Origin: Variovorax sp037204085
GTDB taxonomy: Bacteria > Pseudomonadota > Gammaproteobacteria > Burkholderiales > Burkholderiaceae_C
Direction: 5' to 3'
DNA length: 64,000 nucleotides
Assembly (NCBI RefSeq): GCF_037204085.1
Contig: NZ_JBBCBW010000003.1
Coordinates: 248,001 to 312,000, forward strand
Below are positions 25,937 through 34,094 of this stretch, piece after piece (positions within the stretch are counted from its first letter, which is position 1; the number at the start of each line of letters is the position of its first letter). Below the pieces are notes generated by a model. That model had not been told where the DNA came from. It saw only the letters and a list, made by a program, of their open reading frames with translations, and made no database searches. The position numbers were made by a program, and so were the translations under genes.

Positions 25937-27250
25937 GTGGCAACTAACGCGGCAACGATCGCAAAAACAGGCAAGTTCGGCGACCTCCGCCGCCGGCTCG
26001 TCTTTTTGCTGCTCGCGCTCGTGGTCTATCGGATCGGCGCGCACATTCCTGTGCCGGGCATCAACCCGGACCAGCTGGCTGCGTTGTTCCAGGGCCAGCA
26101 GGGCGGCATTCTGAGCCTGTTCAACATGTTCTCGGGCGGGGCGCTGTCGCGCTTCACCGTGTTCGCGTTGGGGATCATGCCGTACATCTCGGCGTCGATC
26201 ATCATGCAGTTGATGACCTACGTGGTTCCTACCTTCGAGCAATTGAAGAAGGAAGGCGAGGCTGGCCGTCGCAAGATCACGCAGTACACGCGCTATGGCG
26301 CACTCGGCCTGGCCTTGTTCCAGTCGTTCAGCATCGCAGTGGCGCTCGAGTCGTCGGCCGGCCTGGTGAACTCCCCCGGTTTCGGCTTCCGCCTGACCGC
26401 GATGGTGAGCCTGACGGCGGGTTCGATGTTCCTGATGTGGCTCGGCGAGCAGATCACCGAGCGCGGCTTGGGCAACGGTATCTCGATCCTGATCTTTGCA
26501 GGTATCGCGGCCGGTCTGCCGAGCGCCATTGGCGGCCTTGCGTCGCTGGTGACGACCGGTGCGATGAATCCGATCATCGCGCTCTTCATCATCGCGATCG
26601 TGGTGCTGGTCACCTACTTCGTGGTGTTCGTCGAACGCGGCCAGCGCAAGATCCTCGTGAACTATGCGCGGCGCCAGGTCGGCAACAAGGTCTATGGCGG
26701 CCAGTCGTCGCACCTGCCCTTGAAGCTGAACATGGCCGGTGTGATTCCGCCGATCTTCGCCTCGTCGATCATCCTGCTGCCCGCAACGGTGGTCGGCTGG
26801 TTCAGCACCGGTGAAGGCGGTTTCCGCTGGATCAAGGACATTGCCAGCGCACTGCGCCCGGGCGAGCCGATCTACGTGCTGCTGTACGCTGCCGCGATCG
26901 TTTTCTTCTGCTTCTTCTACACGGCACTCGTGTTCAACAGCAAGGAAACGGCCGACAACCTGAAGAAGAGTGGTGCTTTCATTCCTGGCATTCGCCCGGG
27001 TGACCAGACCGCTCGCTATATCGACAAGATTCTGGTTCGCCTGACGTTGGCCGGCGCGGTGTACATCACCTTCGTCTGCCTGCTGCCCGAGTTCCTGATC
27101 CTGAAGTACAACGTCCCGTTCTACTTCGGTGGTACCTCCCTGCTGATCATCGTGGTCGTCACGATGGACTTCATGGCCCAGGTGCAAAACTACATGATGT
27201 CCCAGCAGTACGAATCGCTGCTGAAGAAGGCCAACTTCAAGACATCGTAG
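25937..27250 (+). CDS. secY: Preprotein translocase channel subunit SecY
   Basis: A 437-residue inner-membrane protein with ten helices that forms the Sec channel. It starts with GTG at 25937. Signature segments are PGINPDQLAALF, FNMFSGGALSRFTVFALGIMPYISASIIMQL (plug and helix 2) and GIRPGDQTARYID. It is translated with the spc ribosomal genes. infA is not found between secY and rpmJ, unlike in Burkholderia-type genomes. Confidence 0.97.
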   Translation: MATNAATIAKTGKFGDLRRRLVFLLLALVVYRIGAHIPVPGINPDQLAALFQGQQGGILSLFNMFSGGALSRFTVFALGIMPYISASIIMQLMTYVVPTFEQLKKEGEAGRRKITQYTRYGALGLALFQSFSIAVALESSAGLVNSPGFGFRLTAMVSLTAGSMFLMWLGEQITERGLGNGISILIFAGIAAGLPSAIGGLASLVTTGAMNPIIALFIIAIVVLVTYFVVFVERGQRKILVNYARRQVGNKVYGGQSSHLPLKLNMAGVIPPIFASSIILLPATVVGWFSTGEGGFRWIKDIASALRPGEPIYVLLYAAAIVFFCFFYTALVFNSKETADNLKKSGAFIPGIRPGDQTARYIDKILVRLTLAGAVYITFVCLLPEFLILKYNVPFYFGGTSLLIIVVVTMDFMAQVQNYMMSQQYESLLKKANFKTS

Positions 27251-27325
27251 GGCCGTGAGTTTCAGTATTGAGAATATTGGGTGTGGGCGGTGTACCGCCA
27301 CGTTAAACAGTTTTAGGAGAATGAA

Positions 27326-27439
27326 ATGAGAGTTTCGGCTTCGGTCAAAACCATCTGCCGTAATTGCAAGGTCATCCGCCGTAAAGGTGTGGTGCGTGTG
27401 ATTTGCACCGACCCGCGCCACAAGCAGCGCCAGGGTTGA
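27326..27439 (+). CDS. rpmJ: Ribosomal protein bL36
   Basis: A 37-residue zinc-binding 50S protein, too short for a usual ORF cut-off. Sequence MRVSASVKTICRNC... carries the C-x2-C-x12-C-x4-H zinc site (CRNC ... CTDPRH). SD AGGAGA lies just upstream (27316-27321). It is the only small gene in the 212-bp gap between secY and rpsM. Confidence 0.95.
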   Translation: MRVSASVKTICRNCKVIRRKGVVRVICTDPRHKQRQG

Positions 27440-27462
27440 TTGAAGAGTATTAGAGGACGCAC

Positions 27463-27828
27463 ATGGCACGTATTGCTGGCATCAACATTCCGCCGCACAA
27501 GCACGCTGAAATCGGCCTGACCGCCATCTTCGGCATCGGTCGCACGCGCGCCCGTCAAATCTGCGAAGCGAGCGGCATCGAATATTCGAAGAAGATCAAG
27601 GACCTGACTGACGCCGATCTCGAAAAGATCCGCGACCAGATCGCCTTGTTCACCATCGAAGGCGATCTGCGTCGCGAGACGACGATGAACATCAAGCGTT
27701 TGATGGACATCGGCTGCTATCGCGGCTTCCGTCACCGTCGCGGCCTGCCGATGCGCGGCCAGCGCACGCGCACCAATGCCCGCACCCGCAAGGGTCCGCG
27801 CAAGGCTGCGCAGTCCCTGAAGAAATAA
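27463..27828 (+). CDS. rpsM: Ribosomal protein uS13
   Basis: A 121-residue 30S head protein. MARIAGINIPPHKHAEIGL, the helix-hairpin-helix GIGRTRARQIC, and the basic tail GQRTRTNARTRKGPRK are canonical. First gene of the alpha operon proper. Confidence 0.97.
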   Translation: MARIAGINIPPHKHAEIGLTAIFGIGRTRARQICEASGIEYSKKIKDLTDADLEKIRDQIALFTIEGDLRRETTMNIKRLMDIGCYRGFRHRRGLPMRGQRTRTNARTRKGPRKAAQSLKK

Positions 27829-27840
27829 GGATAGACCAGC

Positions 27841-28245
27841 ATGGCTAAAGCACCTGCAAACAACGCCGCACAGCGCGTTCGCAAGAAGGTTCGCAAGAAC
27901 GTTGCGGACGGTATCGCCCACGTGCATGCCTCGTTCAACAACACCATCATCACGATCACCGATCGCCAGGGCAATGCCCTGTCGTGGGCTTCGTCGGGTG
28001 GCCAGGGCTTCAAGGGCTCGCGCAAGTCGACGCCGTTCGCTGCGCAGGTGGCTTCCGAAGTGGCCGGCCGTGCTGCTGTCGAACAAGGTATCAAGAACCT
28101 CGACGTCGAGATCAAGGGCCCCGGCCCCGGTCGCGAATCGTCGGTGCGCGCACTGGCTGCGCTCGGCATCCGGATCAATTCCATTGCCGACGTGACGCCC
28201 GTTCCGCACAACGGCTGCCGTCCCCAGAAGCGTCGCCGCATCTGA
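27841..28245 (+). CDS. rpsK: Ribosomal protein uS11
   Basis: A 134-residue platform protein. The signature VRALAALGIRINSIADVTPVPHNGCRPQKRRRI closes the chain. A terminator hairpin follows its stop. Confidence 0.97.
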   Translation: MAKAPANNAAQRVRKKVRKNVADGIAHVHASFNNTIITITDRQGNALSWASSGGQGFKGSRKSTPFAAQVASEVAGRAAVEQGIKNLDVEIKGPGPGRESSVRALAALGIRINSIADVTPVPHNGCRPQKRRRI

Positions 28246-28260
28246 TCGTCAGTCCGCAAG

Positions 28261-28298
28261 GCGCAGCCGGCTCTTGAGCGGCTGCGCATTTGTTTTTT
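28261..28298 (+). terminator. Terminator/attenuator between rpsK and rpsD
   Basis: A 9-bp stem GCGCAGCCG/CGGCTGCGC with a 9-nt loop is followed by a T-rich run (ATTTGTTTTTT). It lies 15 bp past rpsK and splits the alpha cluster; some read-through or an own promoter is needed for rpsD. Confidence 0.75.
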
Positions 28299-28375
28299 AA
28301 CTAAGCCCACCGCCATCCGCATTTTCGCCGATGGCTCCCGCAGGCAACTGCGGCAGATGACACAAAGGAAACCAC

Positions 28376-28999
28376 GTGGCACGCTACCTCGGCCCCAAGG
28401 CCAAACTTTCCCGCCGCGAAGGCACCGACCTGTTCCTGAAGAGCGCCCGTCGCTCGATTCAAGACAAGGCCAAGTTCGACTCCAAGCCCGGCCAGCACGG
28501 CCGCACTTCGGGTCAGCGCACGTCTGACTACGGCCTGCAACTGCGTGAAAAGCAGAAGGTCAAGCGCATGTACGGCGTGCTCGAGAAGCAGTTCCGCCGT
28601 TACTTCGAGGAAGCCGACCGTCGCCGTGGCAACACCGGCGCCAACCTGCTGTTCATCCTCGAGTCGCGCCTGGACAACGTGGTCTACCGCATGGGCTTCG
28701 GCTCGACGCGCGCCGAAGCACGCCAGCTCGTGTCGCACAAGGCGATCACGGTGAACGGCCAGTCGGTCAACATTCCGTCGTACCTGGTCAAGACCGGCGA
28801 CGTGATCGCCGTGCGCGACAAGTCGAAGAAGCAGACCCGCATTGCCGAAGCACTCCAGCTCGCCCAACAAGTCGGTATTCCGGCTTGGGTCGAAGTGAAC
28901 GCCGACAAGGCCGAAGGTACCTTCAAGAAGGTGCCCGATCGCGACGAATTCGCAGCCGACATCAACGAATCGTTGATCGTCGAACTGTACTCGCGCTAA
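28376..28999 (+). CDS. rpsD: Ribosomal protein uS4
   Basis: A 207-residue primary 16S-binding protein, GTG start at 28376. It is the zinc-free form (no N-terminal cysteines). The S4 RNA-binding domain (LESRLDNVVYRMGFGSTRAEARQLVSHKAITVNG) is clear. In E. coli S4 represses the alpha operon; here a terminator precedes it and hairpins follow it. Confidence 0.97.
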   Translation: MARYLGPKAKLSRREGTDLFLKSARRSIQDKAKFDSKPGQHGRTSGQRTSDYGLQLREKQKVKRMYGVLEKQFRRYFEEADRRRGNTGANLLFILESRLDNVVYRMGFGSTRAEARQLVSHKAITVNGQSVNIPSYLVKTGDVIAVRDKSKKQTRIAEALQLAQQVGIPAWVEVNADKAEGTFKKVPDRDEFAADINESLIVELYSR

Positions 29000-29010
29000 A
29001 CAGACGATAA

Positions 29011-29045
29011 CGGGCCGCCCTTCGCGGCCCGAATTTGATTTTTTT
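29011..29045 (+). terminator. Terminator-like hairpin between rpsD and rpoA
   Basis: The 8-bp stem CGGGCCGC/GCGGCCCG with a 5-nt loop is followed by AATTTGATTTTTTTG. A second hairpin (CCCATCGG/CCGATGGG, 29049-29073) follows at once in the rpoA leader. Together they look like an attenuator or leader structure. Confidence 0.65.
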
Positions 29046-29127
29046 GTTCCCATCGGGAGGCACTTCCGATGGGTGCTTCACCAGCCTTACCGGTGTAACG
29101 AGCCGGGGGTATTGAGAGGAAGTCTGC

Positions 29128-30117
29128 ATGCAAACCACCCTGCTGAAACCCAAGACCATTCAGGTCGAGCAACTTGCCGCCAACAAGGCCAAGGTCACGC
29201 TCGAGCCTTTCGAGCGCGGCTACGGCCACACGCTCGGCAACGCGCTGCGTCGCGTTCTGCTGTCGTCGATGGTCGGTTATTCGGCCACTGAAGTCACGAT
29301 CGCCGGCGTTCTGCATGAGTACTCGTCGATCGACGGCGTGCAGGAAGATGTCGTCAACATCCTGCTGAATCTCAAGGGCGTGGTGTTCAAGCTCCACAAC
29401 CGCGACGAAGTCACGTTGAGCCTGCGCAAGGACGGCGAAGGCCCGGTCCTGGCGTCTGACATCCAGACCCCGCACGACGTCGAGATCATCAACCCCGACC
29501 ACGTGATCGCGCACCTGTCGCAGGGCGGCAAGCTCGACATGCAGATCAAGGTTGAAAAGGGTCGCGGCTACGTGCCCGGCACGATGCGCCGCTACGCCGA
29601 CGAGCCGACCAAGTCGATTGGCCGTATCGTTCTGGACGCTTCGTTCTCGCCCGTGAAGCGCGTGAGCTACACCGTCGAAAGCGCTCGCGTCGAACAGCGT
29701 ACCGACTTGGACAAGCTGCTGGTCGAGATCGAAACCAACGGTGCGATCACCGCCGAAGACGCCGTGCGCGCCTCGGCTAAAATCCTGGTCGAGCAACTGG
29801 CCGTGTTTGCACAGCTCGAAGGCGGCGAACTGGCTGCATTCGATGCACCTGCACCGCGCAGCGCACAGCAATTCGACCCGATCCTGCTGCGCCCTGTCGA
29901 CGAGCTCGAACTCACCGTGCGTTCGGCCAACTGCCTGAAGGCCGAAAACATCTACTACATCGGTGACCTGATCCAGCGCACCGAGAACGAGCTGCTCAAG
30001 ACCCCGAACCTGGGTCGCAAGTCGCTCAACGAAATCAAGGAAGTGCTTGCCTCGCGCGGCCTGACCTTGGGTATGAAGCTTGAAAGCTGGCCGCCGGCCG
30101 GCCTCGACAAGCGTTGA
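29128..30117 (+). CDS. rpoA: RNA polymerase alpha subunit
   Basis: A 329-residue subunit. The N-terminal assembly domain has FERGYGHTLGNALRRVLLSSM; the C-terminal domain that contacts UP elements and activators has LTVRSANCLKAENIYYIGDLIQRTENELLKTPNLGRKSLNEIKEVL. Length is normal for betaproteobacteria. Confidence 0.98.
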   Translation: MQTTLLKPKTIQVEQLAANKAKVTLEPFERGYGHTLGNALRRVLLSSMVGYSATEVTIAGVLHEYSSIDGVQEDVVNILLNLKGVVFKLHNRDEVTLSLRKDGEGPVLASDIQTPHDVEIINPDHVIAHLSQGGKLDMQIKVEKGRGYVPGTMRRYADEPTKSIGRIVLDASFSPVKRVSYTVESARVEQRTDLDKLLVEIETNGAITAEDAVRASAKILVEQLAVFAQLEGGELAAFDAPAPRSAQQFDPILLRPVDELELTVRSANCLKAENIYYIGDLIQRTENELLKTPNLGRKSLNEIKEVLASRGLTLGMKLESWPPAGLDKR

Positions 30118-30199
30118 TTTTTAAATTGAGCCCATGAGGGCTCGTGCCCGGGCAGTACCTGATACGGCTGCCTGTTTAATAAAGTAAAGGAAAAGCACC

Positions 30200-30598
30200 A
30201 TGCGTCACGGACACGGACTCCGCAAACTCAACCGCACCAGCTCGCACCGCCTTGCGATGCTGCAGAACATGATGAACTCGCTCATCGAGCACGAAGTCAT
30301 CAAGACCACGGTCCCCAAGGCCAAGGAACTGCGCCGCGTCATCGAACCGATGATCACGCTCGCCAAGAAGCCCACGCTTGCAAACAAGCGCCTGGCTTTC
30401 GACCGCCTGCGCAGCCGCGACAGCGTCGTCAAGCTCTTCGCCGATCTGGGCCCGCGTTTCGCGGCACGTCCGGGCGGCTACACGCGCATCCTGAAAATGG
30501 GTTTCCGCGTGGGCGACAACGCTCCGATGGCTCTGGTCGAACTGGTCGACCGTCCTGAAATTAAAGAAGCAGATGCCGAGCAAGGCGCTGCTGAATAA
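30200..30598 (+). CDS. rplQ: Ribosomal protein bL17
   Basis: A 132-residue 50S protein with MRHGHGLRKLNRTSSHRLAML and GGYTRILK. The 82-bp gap after rpoA holds a small hairpin (GAGCCC/GGGCTC, 30128-30143) without a T-run. It ends the alpha cluster, 18 bp before a tRNA gene. Confidence 0.97.
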   Translation: MRHGHGLRKLNRTSSHRLAMLQNMMNSLIEHEVIKTTVPKAKELRRVIEPMITLAKKPTLANKRLAFDRLRSRDSVVKLFADLGPRFAARPGGYTRILKMGFRVGDNAPMALVELVDRPEIKEADAEQGAAE

Positions 30599-30616
30599 GG
30601 TATAATTCCATCTTGC

Positions 30617-30693
<77 letters not shown>

Positions 30694-30697
30694 ATTT

Positions 30698-30732
30698 AAA
30701 AGGCCCTTTGAATTTCAAAGGGCCTTTTTTCT
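30698..30732 (+). terminator. Strong terminator after the initiator tRNA
   Basis: The stem AAAGGCCCTTTGA/TCAAAGGGCCTTT is followed by T6. It closes the ribosomal/tRNA transcription unit. Confidence 0.9.
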
Positions 30733-30751
30733 TTGGTCGATGAATCCAAAT

Positions 30752-30779
30752 AAAAAGCCCTCTTCGCGAGGGCTTTTTT
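30752..30779. terminator. Bidirectional terminator between the ribosomal block and the aminobenzoate operon
   Basis: AAAAAGCCCTC, a TTCG tetraloop and CGAGGGCTTTTTT form a stem with A- and T-runs on both sides. It can also end the minus-strand operon arriving from the right. Confidence 0.88.
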
Positions 30780-30873
30780 ATTGTTCTGCCGGCCAGTGAA
30801 ATTCAGTCTGGGGTTCCGGCCAGAAACGCGCCAGCGCAGAGCAGAGGGCGTATGTGCCCGCCTCGAGCTCCGG

Positions 30874-31272
30874 TCAGTCGGGAATGACCGCCGTCACCTC
30901 GATCTCGACCTTGGCACGGTGCTCTACCAGCGCAGCCACCTGCACGCAGGTCATCGCCGGGAAATTGCGCCCCATGGCTTCGCGGTACACAGGACCGAGT
31001 TCAGCCAGCCGTCGGCTGTATTCGTCGCGGTCCGTCACGTACCAGGTCATGCGTACCATGTGCTCGGGGCCGGCGCCGGCTTCGCGCAGCACTTCGGCAA
31101 TGTTGCGCAGCGCCAGGCCGCATTGGTCGATGAAGTCGTCCGACTCGAACTGCTGCTGTGCATTCCAGCCGATCTGTCCGCCGACGAACACCATGGTGCC
31201 GCGTGCGGCCACGCCATTCGCATAGCCCTTGGGGGGTAGCCAGCCCGGTGGCTGCAAGAGTTTGTTCATCAT
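30874..31272 (-). CDS. RidA/YjgF-family protein lacking the conserved arginine
   Basis: A 132-residue Rid protein. The fold is evident (MVFVGGQIGW, VLREAGAGPEHMVRMTWYVTDRDEY, AKVEIEVTAV). Where E. coli RidA has the catalytic Arg105 (FPARSCVEV) this protein has Met (FPAMTCVQV). It is therefore not a canonical 2-aminoacrylate deaminase but an Arg-less Rid type. It is the last gene of the aminobenzoate operon and its ATG overlaps the ligase stop (31269-31272). A role on an enamine/imine intermediate, or a hydrolase role, in that pathway is inference. Confidence 0.8.
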   Translation of the reverse strand: MMNKLLQPPGWLPPKGYANGVAARGTMVFVGGQIGWNAQQQFESDDFIDQCGLALRNIAEVLREAGAGPEHMVRMTWYVTDRDEYSRRLAELGPVYREAMGRNFPAMTCVQVAALVEHRAKVEIEVTAVIPD

Positions 31273-32891
31273 GTTGTGCTGTTGAGTTGTCTCAGTTTGA
31301 ATCGCTGGAGCTTGCCGGTCTCGGTGCGCGGAAGCACCGTCACAAACTCGATCTCCCGCGGGTATTTGAACGGCGCGATGCTGGCCTTCACGTGGTCCTG
31401 CAGCGCCTTGACGAGTGCGTCGTCGCCTTCATGGCCGGGCTTCAGCACGCAGAAGGCTTTGACGATCATGCCGCGGTCCGGATCGGGCTTGCCGATGACG
31501 CCGCACTCGGCCACGGCCGGGTGCTTGAGCAGCGCATCTTCCACCTCTGGACCGCCAACGTTGTAGCCGGCCGTGATGATCATGTCGTCGGCGCGCGCCT
31601 GGTAGAAGAAGTAGCCGTCGTCGTCCTGCACGAACGAATCGCCGGGGTAGTTCCAGCCGTTCTTCACATAGTCGGCCTGGCGCGGATCGTCCAGATAGCG
31701 GCAGCCCACCGGGCCCTGCAGCGCCAGCTTGCCGACCGTGCCGCGTGGGACTTCGTTGCCTTGGTCGTCCACCACCTTTGCCGTGAAACCCGGTACCACC
31801 TTGCCGACCGCACCCCGGCGCACCTGGTCGCCCGCTGCGGAAATGTAGATGTGGAACACCTCGGTGCCGCCGATGCCGTCGAGCATCTCGATGCCGGCGG
31901 CTTCCTTCCAGAGCTGCCGCGTCGCGTCGGGCAGCGCCTCGCCCGCGCTTACGCAGATGCGCAGGCTCGGCGCGCCGTGCTGGCGAACGAAGGGCGCCAT
32001 CTGTCGGTAGAAGGTGGGCGCGGTGTAGCAGATGGTCGCACCGACCTGGTTGATGAGCTTCACGAGCCCTTCGGGCGTGAACGGTGCATCGGCAAAGTAC
32101 ACCGAGGCGCCGGCCCACATCGGAAACACCAGCAGCCCGCCAAGTCCGAAGGTAAAGGCCAGCGGCGGCGAGCCGATCACGATGTCGTCGCTTCGTGCCT
32201 GCAGCACGTGGCGCGGCCACGTTTCGCACATCGCGAGCACGTCGCGGTGCGTGGTGACCGGTGCCTTGGGCTTGCCGGTGGTGCCCGATGTGAATGCAAG
32301 CAACGCAATGTCGTCCGACGCCGTGGGGCACGCCGCGAACACACCGCTCTTGCCCGCCGCGCGTGCGGACAGCGAATCGGGCGCATCGGGTTTGTTGAAG
32401 GCGATCACCGATGCAAGCACCGGATGCTCCCGCTGCGCAATCGAGAGTTCGTCGAGCAGCCGGCCATCGCACAGCGCCGCCACCGGCTGCGCCTTCTCGA
32501 TGATGTCGCCCAGTTCCTTGGCGCGAAGCAGCGGCATGGTGGCCACTGCAATCAGGCCGGCCTTGACCACTGCGAGCCACGCCAGCGCCATGGCCACCGA
32601 ATTGCCGCCGCGCAGCAGCACTCGGTTACCCGGCACGAGCGCCAGGTCTTCGGTGAGCACCTGCGCGATACGGTTGACCTCGACGGCCGCCTGCGAGTAG
32701 GTCAGCGTGCCGGTCGGCGAACGCAGCATCGGCTTGTCGCCGAACCCCTTGGCGGGGGCCTTGTCCAGAAGCTCTTCGACCAGGTTCAGCTGATCGGACA
32801 GCTGCAACTCCGGAAGGTCGTAGCGGAAGACCGGCAACTGCTCGGCGGGCGGCAGGCGGTCGTGAACGAAGCGGTCGACTTGGGCAGACAC
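31269..32891 (-). CDS. Aryl-CoA ligase, probably 2-aminobenzoate-CoA ligase
   Basis: A 540-residue AMP-forming ligase. Motifs: LAFTSGTTGKPKAPVTTH (P-loop, about 198), GIGGTEVFHIY (about 342), YPGDSF, DDMIITAGYNVGGPEVEDAL (hinge, about 430) and PRTETGKLQRFKLR with the catalytic Lys near the end. It should activate an aromatic acid to its CoA thioester. The benzoate-CoA-ligase-like sequence and the neighbouring fused monooxygenase/reductase favour 2-aminobenzoate; benzoate or salicylate are alternatives. It starts just downstream of the acyl-CoA dehydrogenase (5 bp). Confidence 0.8.
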   Translation of the reverse strand: MSAQVDRFVHDRLPPAEQLPVFRYDLPELQLSDQLNLVEELLDKAPAKGFGDKPMLRSPTGTLTYSQAAVEVNRIAQVLTEDLALVPGNRVLLRGGNSVAMALAWLAVVKAGLIAVATMPLLRAKELGDIIEKAQPVAALCDGRLLDELSIAQREHPVLASVIAFNKPDAPDSLSARAAGKSGVFAACPTASDDIALLAFTSGTTGKPKAPVTTHRDVLAMCETWPRHVLQARSDDIVIGSPPLAFTFGLGGLLVFPMWAGASVYFADAPFTPEGLVKLINQVGATICYTAPTFYRQMAPFVRQHGAPSLRICVSAGEALPDATRQLWKEAAGIEMLDGIGGTEVFHIYISAAGDQVRRGAVGKVVPGFTAKVVDDQGNEVPRGTVGKLALQGPVGCRYLDDPRQADYVKNGWNYPGDSFVQDDDGYFFYQARADDMIITAGYNVGGPEVEDALLKHPAVAECGVIGKPDPDRGMIVKAFCVLKPGHEGDDALVKALQDHVKASIAPFKYPREIEFVTVLPRTETGKLQRFKLRQLNSTT

Positions 32892-32896
32892 GGTAT

Positions 32897-34090
32897 TTAT
32901 CCCCGCAGAACGGATTTGCCAATGATCAGTTGTTGAACCTCCGTCGCGCCTTCATAGATGCGCAGCGAGCGGATGTCGCGGTAGAGGCTTTCAATCTTCG
33001 TGCCAACCTTCACGCCAAGGCCGCCGTGCATCTGCAGTGCCATGTCGATCACGCGGCTCGCGTTCTCGGTGGCGCACATCTTGGCCATGGCCGCCGCAGC
33101 GGACACATCGCCCACCGCGGCTGCACCGCGCTGCTCGGCGTCATCGCGCATCCACGCGGCGCGATAAGTGAGCAATGCGGCGCTGTCGATCAATGCGGCC
33201 ATCTCGCCCAGCTTGGCCTGCGTGAGCTGGAAGTCGGCAAGCGTCTGCCCGAACATCCGGCGACTCTTCGCATGCGCGATGGCCTCGGCGAGTGCACGGC
33301 GCCCCATGCCGAGCGCGGCGGCCGCCACCGAGGCGCGAAAGATGTCGAGCGTGCGCATAGCCAGCTTGAAGCCACCGTTGAGCTCGCCCAACTGCGCCGT
33401 GCGCGGCACAACGCAATTGTCGAAGCGCAGGGTGGCCAGCGGGTGCGGCGCCATCACGTCGATGTGCTCGGAGGTGTCGAGCCCGGGCGTCTTCGCATCG
33501 ACGATGAAAACCGTGATGCCGCGCGTACCGCCCGTGGGGTCGGTCTTTGCGAACACGCAATAGAAGTCGGCGATGCCGCCATTGCTGATCCACGTCTTCG
33601 CGCCGTTCAGTCGCCAGCCTTCGGCCGTGGGTTCGGCGCTCATCGCCATCGCGGCCACGTCCGATCCCGCATCGGGTTCGCTCAGCGCAAAGGCCGCGAT
33701 CTTCTCGCCCTTGCCCACGGCCGTGAGGTACTGCGACTGCTGCTCGGGTGTACCCGCGAGCGTGATGGCTCCGCTTCCCAGGCCTTGCATCGCAAACGCG
33801 AAGTCGGCCAGCGGCGAGTGGTAGCCCAGTGTTTCACGCAGCAGCACGAGCGCGCGCGAATCGAGACGCTCGAGCGCGCCACCCGCGCTGCCGGGCACCG
33901 CATAGCGCAGCCAGCCGCCGTCGCCGAGGCGGCGCACCCATTCGCGGCAAGCCGCGCGGTCGTCGCGCTCATCGATCTCTTGCGCTGCGCACCAGGGCAG
34001 CAGGTCGCGCGCGAGCGAGCGATGGGCTTCGTCGAAGAAGGGCAGCGCGAGGTGCGCCGTCGAAGGTGGTGCGGGGATCTTCGTCATCAT
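32897..34090 (-). CDS. Acyl-CoA dehydrogenase
   Basis: A 397-residue flavoprotein with the ACAD signatures AFALSEPDAGSDVAAM (FAD/substrate site) and RIYEGATEVQQLIIGKSVL, where the Glu aligns with the catalytic base of medium-chain acyl-CoA dehydrogenase. It should introduce a double bond into an acyl-CoA in the ring-cleavage or beta-oxidation part of the pathway. I chose ATG 34090 (GGGGA about 8 nt upstream); an upstream ATG at 34105 would overlap the hydratase gene. Confidence 0.85.
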   Translation of the reverse strand: MMTKIPAPPSTAHLALPFFDEAHRSLARDLLPWCAAQEIDERDDRAACREWVRRLGDGGWLRYAVPGSAGGALERLDSRALVLLRETLGYHSPLADFAFAMQGLGSGAITLAGTPEQQSQYLTAVGKGEKIAAFALSEPDAGSDVAAMAMSAEPTAEGWRLNGAKTWISNGGIADFYCVFAKTDPTGGTRGITVFIVDAKTPGLDTSEHIDVMAPHPLATLRFDNCVVPRTAQLGELNGGFKLAMRTLDIFRASVAAAALGMGRRALAEAIAHAKSRRMFGQTLADFQLTQAKLGEMAALIDSAALLTYRAAWMRDDAEQRGAAAVGDVSAAAAMAKMCATENASRVIDMALQMHGGLGVKVGTKIESLYRDIRSLRIYEGATEVQQLIIGKSVLRG

Positions 34091-34094
34091 GGCG

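Noticed and set aside
27251..27325. infA between secY and rpmJ
   Set aside because: The gap is only 75 bp and holds no IF1-like frame.
25637..27469. A 610-codon open frame on the minus strand opposite rplO, secY, rpmJ
   Set aside because: It lies entirely antisense to certain ribosomal and secY genes. Its protein is His/Arg/Gln-rich as expected for a high-GC antisense shadow.
30601..30606. Dedicated promoter for the initiator tRNA
   Set aside because: A TATAAT hexamer is present but there is no -35-like element at the right distance; co-transcription with rplQ is simpler.
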